Shown here: piece by piece, positions 1 through 8,939 of the stretch
How positions within the stretch are numbered: the stretch's first letter is position 1
Layout of the letters: every line of letters begins with the position of its first letter
Assembly (NCBI RefSeq): GCF_000819845.1
Contig: NZ_CDCG01000037.1
Coordinates: 447,661 to 511,660, forward strand
DNA: 64,000 nucleotides
Origin: Aeromonas enteropelogenes
Lineage (GTDB): Bacteria > Pseudomonadota > Gammaproteobacteria > Enterobacterales > Aeromonadaceae
Direction: 5' to 3'
The notes under the pieces: model-generated
Databases searched by the model: none
What the model was told of the DNA's origin: nothing
Seen by the model: the letters and a program-made list of their open reading frames with translations, nothing else
Program-made: the position numbers and the translations under genes

Positions 1-669
1 TTTATCTACGCCACCTACATGCTGGAGCGTGCCGAGGACGAGGGCTGCCTCATCGTCAACAAGCCCCAGAGCCTGCGCGACGCCAACGAGAAGCTCTACA
101 CCGCCTGGTTTGCCGAGCACACCCCGACCACCCTCGTCACCCGCCGTGCCGACAAGCTGCGCGCCTTCCACGCCCAGCACAAGGACGTCATCCTCAAGCC
201 CCTCGACGGCATGGGCGGCGCCTCCATCTTCCGCATGAAGGAGGATGACGCCAACGTCGGCGTCATCATCGAGACATTAACCTCGCACGGCGAGCGTTAC
301 TGCATGGCCCAGACCTACCTGCCGGCCATCAAGGAAGGGGACAAGCGGGTGCTGGTGGTAGACGGCGAGCCGGTTCCCTACTGTCTGGCGCGCATCCCGG
401 CCCAAGGGGAAACCCGCGGTAACCTGGCCGCCGGCGGTCGTGGCGAGGCACGCCCCTTGAGCGTCTCCGACTGGGCCATCGCCCGCGCGGTCGGCCCGAC
501 CCTGAAGGAGAAGGGCCTCATCTTCGTCGGACTCGACATCATTGGTGATCGGCTGACCGAGATCAACGTGACCAGCCCGACCTGCATCCGCGAGATCGAA
601 GCGGCCTTCCCGGTGCACATCACCAGCATGCTGATGGACGCCATCGAGCGCCGGTTGGCCAAGGCCTAA
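1..669 (+). CDS. gshB: Glutathione synthetase, C-terminal part (cut by window edge)
   Basis: Ligates glycine to gamma-glutamylcysteine using ATP, the second step of glutathione synthesis in the cytoplasm. Only about 222 C-terminal residues are present, open from base 1 (Phe-Ile-Tyr-Ala-Thr-Tyr before the first Met), against roughly 315 for the family. The ATP-grasp glycine-rich loop (DGMGGASIFR) and the C-terminal metal/ATP site segment (EINVTSPTCIREIE) are visible. The same gshB, yqgE, ruvX neighbourhood occurs in E. coli, but here a chemoreceptor gene is inserted after gshB. A strong terminator follows. Identity is secure. Confidence 0.96.
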   Translation, partial: FIYATYMLERAEDEGCLIVNKPQSLRDANEKLYTAWFAEHTPTTLVTRRADKLRAFHAQHKDVILKPLDGMGGASIFRMKEDDANVGVIIETLTSHGERYCMAQTYLPAIKEGDKRVLVVDGEPVPYCLARIPAQGETRGNLAAGGRGEARPLSVSDWAIARAVGPTLKEKGLIFVGLDIIGDRLTEINVTSPTCIREIEAAFPVHITSMLMDAIERRLAKA

Positions 670-701
670 TCACAGTTTCTGCTGGCGAACAAACAGCAAC
701 G

Positions 702-734
702 AAAGAGGCTGCACCCTGTGCCGCCTCTTTTTTT
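702..734 (+). terminator. Intrinsic terminator of gshB
   Basis: AAAGAGGC pairs with GCCTCTTT, with an inner GCAC/GTGC helix and one mismatch between them. A run of seven T follows. It lies about 30 bases after the gshB stop. Confidence 0.85.
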
Positions 735-823
735 GCCTCCGGTTTCTGCCGCTGACGCGGGAAGCATCACTATCCATTCAGCCCCGCTCACGGATCGGGT
801 CGTCACACCAGAGCGGTACACTC

Positions 824-2449
824 TTAGCAGCGGAACTGCCCCACCTTCGCCTTGAGATCGTTCGACAGTTGCTCCAGCTCGTGGCAACTCTGGTTGAGCT
901 GGGTCGCCGCCTCGGTCGACTCGGTCGAGATATGGGCGATATTAACCACGTTGCGGGTGATCTCCTCGGCCACCTTGCTCTGCTCCTCCGCCGCCGTGGC
1001 AATCTGGGTGTTCATCTCGTTGATCACGTTGACCGAACTGACGATATCCCCCAGCGCCTGACCACAGGCCAGCACGGTGCGGTTGGACTCCTCCACCTGC
1101 TCCAACCCCTGCTCCATGCTGCTGGCCGCCTGGTTGGCCCCCTGCTGCAACTTGATGATGGTCTTGCCAATCTCTTCGGTGGAACGCTGGGTGCGCTGGG
1201 CCAGGGTGCGCACCTCGTCGGCGACCACAGCAAAGCCGCGTCCCTGATCCCCGGCCCTGGCCGCCTCAATGGCGGCGTTGAGAGCCAGCAGGTTGGTCTG
1301 CTCGGCAATGCCGCGAATGGCGTCCATCACGCTGCCGATGTCCCGGCTGTCATCGGCAAGCTGGGTGATCATGGCTGCCGTGTTCTGAATCTGGGAGGAG
1401 AGGCCGGACATCCGGTGGATGGCGTCTTCCACTGTCTTGTGGCCGTGCCGCGCGCTGTCATCGGCATGACGGGCTGCATCGGCGGCGTTGTTGGAACTGT
1501 TGGCCACTTCGGCCACAGTGCTGCTCATCTGGTTCATGGCGGTGGCAGTCTGATCCGTCTCCGCCTGCTGCTGGGCAAAACGCTGGCGGCTCTCGACCCC
1601 GATATGGGCCAGCTGGGCCGACTCTCTGGCAAGCTGCTCCGCCATGTCGTTGATCTGGGCGATGAGGCCGCGGAAATGGCGGATCACCTCGTTGAGGGAG
1701 TGCGCCAGGCTGCCCATCTCATCCTTGCGCAGTACGGGGGCCTGCTTGCTCAAGTCGAGATCCGTTTGCATACCGCGCAGAATCTGGCCCATGGCCGCCA
1801 GCGGCTGGCTGACGCTGCGCCCGGCCCAAATCCCGATAAACAGCACGCAGCCACCCACCACCACAAACAGCGCGATAAACAGCTGGGTCAGCTGCTGCCT
1901 GAGCTGGTTGAGCTCGGCCACTTTTTTCTCCGCTTCCGTCAGCTGATATTCCACCAGCACGCTCACCGCATCGCTGACCGGGTCGATCACCTGATAAAGG
2001 GGCATGATGGCGGCGGAGAGGGCCGTGCGATCCTGCCCCTGCGAGCGATCCAGCAACTGCATCACGCTGTCTATCTCGTGATTGGCGGCGGCAAACAACC
2101 CTTCCACCTTGTCCGCCAGCCTGCGCTCCTCGTCGCTCATGTTGTGGCTGCGATATTGGCGCCAGATCCGGGTTATCTCCTGCTGGGCGGCGCTCATGTC
2201 GGCCTTGGAGCGGGCAGGTTCAAAGCCCCCGACGTTGGCCTTGTTGGCAGCATCGATCACCTTGACCGCGTAGAGATCGGCGATCTGCTTGAGCTCCTTG
2301 AGCTGGACCACCTCCCCCTGATACATGGCGTTTATCCCCGTCATCAGTTGGGACATCGCCTGGGTTGCCCCTATGACCAGCAGCAACAGCGCCAGCAGGG
2401 GGACTACGCAGCCCAGGATAAGCTTCTGCTTGATTGAAATACCTTCCAT
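824..2449 (-). CDS. Methyl-accepting chemotaxis protein (4-helix-bundle type sensor)
   Basis: A 541-residue transmembrane chemoreceptor that should signal to CheA/CheW. It has TM1 at about residues 9-31, a periplasmic helical region of about 155 residues that looks like a 4HB_MCP sensor, TM2 at about 189-210, a HAMP linker, and a cytoplasmic signalling domain. The hairpin tip carries the conserved IAEQTNLLALNAAIEAARAG motif. No NWETF-type C-terminal pentapeptide is present (it ends VGQFRC). The start was placed at the Met of MEGISIKQKL just before TM1, because the open frame continues upstream without resembling the family. It lies between gshB and yqgE, which are neighbours in E. coli. The ligand cannot be told. 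Confidence 0.93.
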   Translation of the reverse strand: MEGISIKQKLILGCVVPLLALLLLVIGATQAMSQLMTGINAMYQGEVVQLKELKQIADLYAVKVIDAANKANVGGFEPARSKADMSAAQQEITRIWRQYRSHNMSDEERRLADKVEGLFAAANHEIDSVMQLLDRSQGQDRTALSAAIMPLYQVIDPVSDAVSVLVEYQLTEAEKKVAELNQLRQQLTQLFIALFVVVGGCVLFIGIWAGRSVSQPLAAMGQILRGMQTDLDLSKQAPVLRKDEMGSLAHSLNEVIRHFRGLIAQINDMAEQLARESAQLAHIGVESRQRFAQQQAETDQTATAMNQMSSTVAEVANSSNNAADAARHADDSARHGHKTVEDAIHRMSGLSSQIQNTAAMITQLADDSRDIGSVMDAIRGIAEQTNLLALNAAIEAARAGDQGRGFAVVADEVRTLAQRTQRSTEEIGKTIIKLQQGANQAASSMEQGLEQVEESNRTVLACGQALGDIVSSVNVINEMNTQIATAAEEQSKVAEEITRNVVNIAHISTESTEAATQLNQSCHELEQLSNDLKAKVGQFRC

Positions 2450-2566
2450 GGCTTTCTCTCCACCCGAAATAGATTGATAGGCCTGAACCGGCCGCCAAAA
2501 AGCGGTTTTGCCAGACGAAGCGAGCTGCCATAATTGACGCAAATACCTTTGCAATATTTGGCCCAT

Positions 2567-3121
2567 ATGCAAACACTGCAAAATCACTTCCTGCTCGCCA
2601 TGCCGAGCCTCACCGACCCCTATTTCGAGCGTTCGCTGGTTTACCTGTGCGAACACAATGAACAAGGCGCCATGGGGCTGGTGGTCAATATTCCGGTGGA
2701 TATGTCGCTGGAGACCATGCTGGCGCAGCTCAAACTGGCCCCGCCCGCCAACCCGGAGCTCAAGCAGCCCGTGCTGCAGGGGGGACCGGTGCATGCCGAT
2801 CGCGGCTTCGTGCTGCACAGCTTCCGCCCCGGGTTCAACTCCACCCTGCAGGTGGGAGACGAGGTGATGGTGACCACCTCCAAGGACATTCTCGAGACCC
2901 TGGGCACCGACGAGGCGCCGGATCACTGGCTGGTTGCCCTGGGTTATGCCGGCTGGAGTGCAGGTCAGCTGGAGCAGGAGCTGGTCGAGGGAGCCTGGCT
3001 GGTGATCCCTCCCAATCCGGATCTGGTGTTCAAGACCCCCATCCACCAGCGCTGGCAACGCGCCGCCGCCAGCATTGGCGTCAATCCCGTTCACCTGTCC
3101 AGCGACATCGGCCATGGCTGA
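2567..3121 (+). CDS. yqgE: YqgE/AlgH family protein
   Basis: A 184-residue cytoplasmic protein of the UPF0301 (AlgH/YqgE) family. Its biochemical role is not settled; Pseudomonas algH was linked to alginate and virulence regulation. The N-terminus MQTLQNHFLLAMPSLTD matches the family start, so I chose this ATG over a TTG 33 bases upstream. The conserved GLVVNIP, GGPV and RGFVLH segments are present. It sits 46 bases before ruvX, the usual partner, and the two are probably cotranscribed. Confidence 0.93.
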   Translation: MQTLQNHFLLAMPSLTDPYFERSLVYLCEHNEQGAMGLVVNIPVDMSLETMLAQLKLAPPANPELKQPVLQGGPVHADRGFVLHSFRPGFNSTLQVGDEVMVTTSKDILETLGTDEAPDHWLVALGYAGWSAGQLEQELVEGAWLVIPPNPDLVFKTPIHQRWQRAAASIGVNPVHLSSDIGHG

Positions 3122-3167
3122 TGCAATCTGCTGTGCATTTTGCGACGCATTTTGAGGAAATTATTCA

Positions 3168-3590
3168 ATGTCATCACGCAGTATCATGGGCTTTGACTAC
3201 GGCACCAAGAGCATAGGGGTCGCCATCGGCCAGGAGCTCACCGGCACGGCCCGCCCGCTGCGCGCCCTCAAGGCCAACGACGGCATCCCCAACTGGGACG
3301 AGATAGAGAAGCTGCTCAAGGAGTGGCAACCGGACCTGCTCATTGTCGGCCTGCCGCTCAACATGGACGGCACCGATCAGGAGATCACGGTGCGCGCCCG
3401 CAAGTTCGGCAATCGCCTGCACGGCCGCTTCGGCAAGCCGGTGGAGTTCAAGGATGAGCGGCTCACCACCACGGATGCCCGGGCCCGCCTGTTCGCGCAG
3501 GGTGGCTATCGCGCCCTGGAGAAAGGCAGCGTGGACGGCGTCTCCGCCCAGCTCATCGTCGAAGCCTGGATGGAAGAGCAGTACGGCTAA
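3168..3590 (+). CDS. ruvX: RuvX/YqgF family putative pre-16S rRNA nuclease
   Basis: A 140-residue RNase H-fold nuclease (YqgF/RuvX), linked in E. coli to 16S rRNA 5'-end maturation and also proposed as a Holliday junction resolvase. Visible motifs are the first acidic strand [12 protein letters not shown], the central [12 protein letters not shown], and the DERLTT segment near residue 97. Length is normal for the family. It follows yqgE as in E. coli. A very stable hairpin lies downstream. Confidence 0.95.
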   Translation: MSSRSIMGFDYGTKSIGVAIGQELTGTARPLRALKANDGIPNWDEIEKLLKEWQPDLLIVGLPLNMDGTDQEITVRARKFGNRLHGRFGKPVEFKDERLTTTDARARLFAQGGYRALEKGSVDGVSAQLIVEAWMEEQYG

Positions 3591-3613
3591 TCTGCTTATC
3601 CCCCTCCAAGCCC

Positions 3614-3656
3614 CGTAAACAACGACGCCGGGATCAGCCCGGCGTCATTGTTTACG
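3614..3656. terminator. Long hairpin between ruvX and the beta-lactamase gene
   Basis: An outer 9-bp helix (CGTAAACAA/TTGTTTACG) is separated by one mismatch from an inner 9-bp helix (GACGCCGGG/CCCGGCGTC) with loop ATCAG. It probably terminates the converging ruvX and beta-lactamase transcripts. The T-run is interrupted. Confidence 0.7.
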
Positions 3657-3697
3657 TCAACCAGCCACTTATCATGGCCAAACATTGAATGCGGCCA

Positions 3698-4867
<1,170 letters not shown>

Positions 4868-4905
4868 TCAGAGATGCCACTATAACCATGCTGCATGAGC
4901 CCAGG

Positions 4906-4931
4906 GTGAACCTGTGTGAAGTCTCTGTGAA
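4906..4931 (-). promoter_or_regulatory. Cre/Blr-tag: three TTCAC repeats upstream of the beta-lactamase
   Basis: Read in the gene's direction, three TTCAC pentamers occur with spacings of 6 and then 5 bases. TTCAC-N6-TTCAC is the known CreB/BlrA tag that controls inducible beta-lactamases in Aeromonas. The site is 60-85 bases upstream of the ATG, just ahead of a TATAGT -10-like hexamer (4884-4879). Confidence 0.8.
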
Positions 4932-5015
4932 GTCACCAAGAAATAAACGACGGCCAGCTTAGACCAATCTCTTTTGACTGGGGTATAAATGGGAGAGAGC
5001 ACAATGGAGGTGCGA

Positions 5016-5936
5016 ATGAGGACACAGGAACAGATTGCGCAACTGTTGACGGCCCTGGAGCAGGTGATCCTCGGCAAGCCGCAGCAACTCAAGATAGCCC
5101 TGGTCACCCTGCTGGCTCGCGGCCATCTGCTGATCGAGGATCTGCCCGGCATGGGCAAAACCACCCTGGCCCATGCGCTGGCCCAGGTGCTGGGGCTCGA
5201 TTGCCGACGGGTGCAGTTCACTGCCGATCTACTGCCTGCCGATCTGCTGGGGCTGCAGATCTTTGATAAAGCCCAGCAGCAGTTTCGCTTTCACCCCGGT
5301 CCCGTCTTCACCCAGGTGTTGCTGGCCGACGAGATCAACCGCGCCAGCCCCAAGGTGCAGAGCGCCCTGCTGGAGGCCATGGCCGAGCACAGTGTGAGCA
5401 TGGAGGGGCAGAGCTATCCGCTGCCCTCCCCCTTCTTCGTCATCGCCACCCAGAATCCGGCGGATCAGGCAGGCACCTATCCCCTGCCGGAGTCCCAGCT
5501 CGACCGCTTTGCCGTGCGCCTGTCGCTGGGGTTTCCCCCAAGGGAAGCCGAGCGACAGCTACTGCGCGGTGCCAACCAGCCCGTCACCCTGACCCGCCAG
5601 CTGGATGCCGCCGCCCTGGCCGCCCTGCAAGCGCAGGCGGATGGCATTCATCTCTCCGATGCCACCCTCGACTACCTGCTGGCGCTGGTCCACCAGAGCC
5701 GGTTCGATGAGGATCTGCCCCAGCCCCTCTCCCCCCGGGCCGCTCGCACCCTGCTGGCGGTCAGCCGCGCCTGGGCCCTGGTCGCGGGGCGCCGTTTCGT
5801 GACGGCAGAGGATGTGCAGGCCGTTTTCCCCTATGTGGCCGAACACAGGCTCAGGGGGAGCTTTGGCGTGCAACGCGGCGAGGCCTGCCCCCTGAGTCAG
5901 CGCCTGCTGGCCAGGGTGGATCCGGACAACCCCTGA
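5016..5936 (+). CDS. MoxR-family AAA+ ATPase
   Basis: A cytoplasmic AAA+ chaperone-like ATPase of 306 residues. Walker A is at about 44-50 (PGMGKTT), Walker B at about 101-107 (VLLADEI), and sensor 1 lies in the FFVIATQNP segment. Two upstream in-frame ATGs exist (4989, 5004). I chose this one because GGAGG sits five bases before it. The stop overlaps the next start (TGATG), so it is translationally coupled to a DUF58 protein and then a transglutaminase. The von Willebrand (Bat) genes often found with moxR are absent here. The substrate is unknown. Confidence 0.92.
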   Translation: MRTQEQIAQLLTALEQVILGKPQQLKIALVTLLARGHLLIEDLPGMGKTTLAHALAQVLGLDCRRVQFTADLLPADLLGLQIFDKAQQQFRFHPGPVFTQVLLADEINRASPKVQSALLEAMAEHSVSMEGQSYPLPSPFFVIATQNPADQAGTYPLPESQLDRFAVRLSLGFPPREAERQLLRGANQPVTLTRQLDAAALAALQAQADGIHLSDATLDYLLALVHQSRFDEDLPQPLSPRAARTLLAVSRAWALVAGRRFVTAEDVQAVFPYVAEHRLRGSFGVQRGEACPLSQRLLARVDPDNP

Positions 5937-6925
5937 TGGGCTGGCGACACCGACGGGATGCATGGCAGCGGCGCTGGCTGGCCCGCCGCATTCCCCCCGC
6001 CCGCCAGGTAACCCTGGGGCCGCGCAGCCTGTTTATCCTGCCGACCCGCCTCGGGCTTGGCTACCTGCTGGTGATGATCGCCATCTATCTGCTCGGCACC
6101 AACTACCAGAACAACCTGGTGCTGCTGATTGCCTACTGCCTCGCCAGCCTGTTTATGGCCGCCATGTGGCTCACCCATCGCAACCTGCTGGGGTTGTCCC
6201 TGCTTGGGGGCCCCATGGTGCTGGGTGAAGCGGGCCAGCCCCTGCCCATCCGGGTGACGGTGAGAGCCCTTCGCCCTGCGCGGGCACTGCAGTTTACCCT
6301 GAACGAAGGCTCCCTCTGGCTGGCGCAAGCCGACCCGGCCCCCGCCAGCTTGATCCTGCCAGTCAAGGGCGGCCGGCGCGGCCGGGTGGCGTTGAACCGG
6401 CTAAGGGTGGAGAGCCGCTATCCCCTGGGACTGTTTCGCTGCTGGTCGCTACTGGACCTGCAGCTGGAGGCCTGGCTCGCCCCCGCACCTCTTTATGGGA
6501 GTCTGCTCACGGGCGCGTCGCAAACGGAACAAGCGGGACTGGGGCAAGTCGTTCCCGCCACTCTCGGGGACTTTGATACCCTGCGGGAGCATCGCCCGGG
6601 GGAGCCGCCGAGCCGGATCGCCTGGAAGCAGCTCGCCCAGGGACGCGGCCTCCTGGTCAAGCAGTTCGAAGAGCCCCTGCAAGATGACACCCACCTCTCC
6701 CTCTCCCGGGTCAGTGGCCAGGATCTCGAAGCGCGGCTGTCAGTGCTGGCCTGGTGGTGCAGCGATTTCGCCAAGCGGGGCGTCACCTTCACCCTGACTC
6801 TGGCGGGCCAGACCCTCGGTCCCGAGAGCGGGCCTGCCTTCCTCCAGCGTTGCCGGCTGGCACTGGCGCGCGTTGGCGACAAGGGGGATACGACAGCAGA
6901 GAGGGGGATGGATGCTGCTCGATAA
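5936..6925 (+). CDS. DUF58 domain membrane protein
   Basis: A 329-residue protein with two membrane helices near residues 39-55 and 59-78 and a basic N-terminus. A C-terminal DUF58 domain carries the typical REHRPGEPPSRIAWKQLAQG stretch at about 218-237. DUF58 proteins nearly always accompany MoxR ATPases, but the molecular role is not established. It overlaps moxR by one base and the next gene by 14 bases, indicating one operon. Probably an inner-membrane partner of the ATPase. Confidence 0.9.
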   Translation: MGWRHRRDAWQRRWLARRIPPARQVTLGPRSLFILPTRLGLGYLLVMIAIYLLGTNYQNNLVLLIAYCLASLFMAAMWLTHRNLLGLSLLGGPMVLGEAGQPLPIRVTVRALRPARALQFTLNEGSLWLAQADPAPASLILPVKGGRRGRVALNRLRVESRYPLGLFRCWSLLDLQLEAWLAPAPLYGSLLTGASQTEQAGLGQVVPATLGDFDTLREHRPGEPPSRIAWKQLAQGRGLLVKQFEEPLQDDTHLSLSRVSGQDLEARLSVLAWWCSDFAKRGVTFTLTLAGQTLGPESGPAFLQRCRLALARVGDKGDTTAERGMDAAR

Positions 6926-8888
6926 CCGTCGCCTGCTGCCGCTCATCGCCCTGCAGCAGTTGCTGCTTGCGGCGGCGCTCTGGCCCCAGCTGCAACTCTG
7001 GGTGCTGGCCGTGGGCTCCGCGACCCTGGGCGTGCGCGCCATGATGCTGTGGCGGGGCTGGCGTCCGCCCCCTGCCCGGCTACTGGCGCTGCTGGCCGGC
7101 ATCGGCATCTTGCTGCTGGTATGGCAATGGCGGGCGCTGGGCACCCTGCCGGCCCTCATCAACCTGCTCTGGCTCGGCTATAGCCTCAAGATGATAGAGG
7201 TGCGACGAGAGCGGGACATAGAGCAGGTGCTGCTGCTCGCCTTCTTCCTCATCGCGCTGGCGCTGGTACATCGTCAGAGCATCGGCTGGACCCTGGTGAT
7301 GGCGCTGACCCTCTGGCTGGCAATCACAGCGCTGGTGGCGGCGGTGGATCCCGCTTTGCAGCAGCCCTGGCGCAAGGCGGGCTTTGCGCTGCTGCTGGCC
7401 TTTCCATTGCTACTTACCCTGTTTTTGCTGCTGCCAAAACTGCCGCCTCTATGGCAGATGCCCGCCACCAGCCGCGCCCTGTCGGGGCTGTCGGAGGAGG
7501 TATCACCCGGGGACATCAGCGAGCTGGCCAACTCGTCCGAGCTCGCCTTTCGCGTCACCTTCGCAGGTGGCCCGCCCCCCACCAGCGAGCGTTACTTTCC
7601 GGTGATGCGTCAGGAGTATTTCGATGGCCGGAGCTGGCAGCTGAGCGCCGAGGTCAAGGCTTGGCAGCGCACCGTGCCAACCAGAGAGGGCGTCCCCGGT
7701 GTGCTATCCGATGTGCCTCTGCCAACCGGCAGTTACGAGGTGATCGCCGAGCCCCAGCGCCATCGCTGGGCCTTTGCCCTGGCCAGTCCCTTGGTGCTGG
7801 ATGGTCCCGTACTGGTGACCCCCCTTGCCACCCTCTATCGCCAGGGACGCGGCGAGGTGACCATCCGCTATCGGGTAAGCGGCCTTCAGGCAGAACAAGA
7901 TGCTACCCTGCCATCACGCCAGCGCAATCTGCAACTGCCGGTGGCGGGCAACCCCAGGGCGCGCGCCTTCGCCCTTGACTTGCGCGAGCAATACCCCGAG
8001 CGGGATGCCATGGTGGCCGCCTTGCTGGCGACCTTTCGCCGTGAGCCCTACGCCTACACCCTGACGCTCCCTCCCCTTGGCGACGACGGGGTGGATGAGT
8101 TTCTGTTCGATACCCGGCGCGGCTTTTGCGGCCACTACGCCATGGCCACCGCCTTCGTGCTGCGCTCAGCCGGGGTGCCAGCCCGGCTGGTGACCGGTTA
8201 TCTCGGCGGCGAGTGGAATCCCAGCGGCAATTATCTGGCGGTACACCAGTTCGATGCCCACGCCTGGGTGGAATATCTTGATGAGGCCGGACGCTGGCGA
8301 CGCATCGATCCCACTGCGGTAGTCGCGCCAGAGCGTATCGAAGGAGGCATCACCCAGGCGCTGAATGAGGAGTTTACCGCCGCCGATCCTCTCGCCCTGC
8401 AGCGCTATCGCAACTGGGCCCTGCTCAACCAGCTGCGCTGGTGGGGCAGCAACATCGACTATCAGTGGAGCCGTTGGGTGCTGGGTCATGATGCCAGCCA
8501 GCTCTGGCAGCAGCTCGGCCAACGCTGGCCGGCACTCGCCGGCCAGATCCCATGGCTTATCCTCGCCAGCCTGATGCTGGTTACCCTGCTGGTGAGCCTG
8601 CCCCTGCTCTGGCCAGGCCGCCAACCGCCACAACAACGCATCTGGTCGCCACTGCTAAAACGGGGGCGGAAGATAGGCTGCTCACCCGCTCCGGGGGAAA
8701 GCCTGGCCCTGTGGTGCGAACATCTGGCACAGCAGCGTCCCGAGCTGGCCCATCCCCTGCGACAAAGTGCCTGGCTCTATCGCAGGTGGCGCTACGCTTC
8801 CCTCAATGTACGGCAGCGCCAACGCTGCTGGCGCCAGCTGCAGCGACGGCTGAACCAGGTCTGTCGCCGCTGGGATCTTCTGACATAA
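6912..8888 (+). CDS. Transmembrane transglutaminase-like protein (TgpA/DUF3488 type)
   Basis: A 658-residue inner-membrane protein. Several hydrophobic helices lie in the first ~175 residues, followed by a large periplasmic part with a papain-like transglutaminase core, and another helix at about 547-567. The catalytic triad is visible as Cys406 (RGFCGHYA), His450 (FDAHAWVEY) and Asp466 (RRIDPTAV). It resembles Pseudomonas TgpA, an essential periplasmic transglutaminase-like protein. I chose the ATG with GAGGGGG four bases upstream, inside the end of the DUF58 gene. The third gene of the moxR operon. The substrate is unknown; cell-envelope proteins are a guess. Confidence 0.9.
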   Translation: MLLDNRRLLPLIALQQLLLAAALWPQLQLWVLAVGSATLGVRAMMLWRGWRPPPARLLALLAGIGILLLVWQWRALGTLPALINLLWLGYSLKMIEVRRERDIEQVLLLAFFLIALALVHRQSIGWTLVMALTLWLAITALVAAVDPALQQPWRKAGFALLLAFPLLLTLFLLLPKLPPLWQMPATSRALSGLSEEVSPGDISELANSSELAFRVTFAGGPPPTSERYFPVMRQEYFDGRSWQLSAEVKAWQRTVPTREGVPGVLSDVPLPTGSYEVIAEPQRHRWAFALASPLVLDGPVLVTPLATLYRQGRGEVTIRYRVSGLQAEQDATLPSRQRNLQLPVAGNPRARAFALDLREQYPERDAMVAALLATFRREPYAYTLTLPPLGDDGVDEFLFDTRRGFCGHYAMATAFVLRSAGVPARLVTGYLGGEWNPSGNYLAVHQFDAHAWVEYLDEAGRWRRIDPTAVVAPERIEGGITQALNEEFTAADPLALQRYRNWALLNQLRWWGSNIDYQWSRWVLGHDASQLWQQLGQRWPALAGQIPWLILASLMLVTLLVSLPLLWPGRQPPQQRIWSPLLKRGRKIGCSPAPGESLALWCEHLAQQRPELAHPLRQSAWLYRRWRYASLNVRQRQRCWRQLQRRLNQVCRRWDLLT

Positions 8889-8890
8889 CG

Positions 8891-8917
8891 AAAAAAAGGG
8901 GAGCCACTGGCTCCCCT
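8891..8917. terminator. Terminator shared by the transglutaminase and alanine symporter genes
   Basis: GGGGAGCC pairs with GGCTCCCC around loop ACT. On the minus strand a seven-T run follows, making it a strong terminator for the leftward symporter gene. It also closes the rightward operon. Confidence 0.85.
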
Positions 8918-8939
8918 TGTCGGTCTGACTCACCCGCTC

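Noticed and set aside
869..2437. 522-codon open frame antisense to the first chemoreceptor
   Set aside because: A shadow of the receptor signalling domain; low-complexity Leu/His/Gly-rich translation.
2450..2566. FliA promoter for the first chemoreceptor
   Set aside because: A GCCTATCA -10-like element exists, but no TAAAGTTT-type element is found 11 bases upstream.
2450..3115. N-terminal extension of the first chemoreceptor into the yqgE region
   Set aside because: The upstream part is antisense to yqgE and unlike any receptor; TM1 begins just after the chosen Met.
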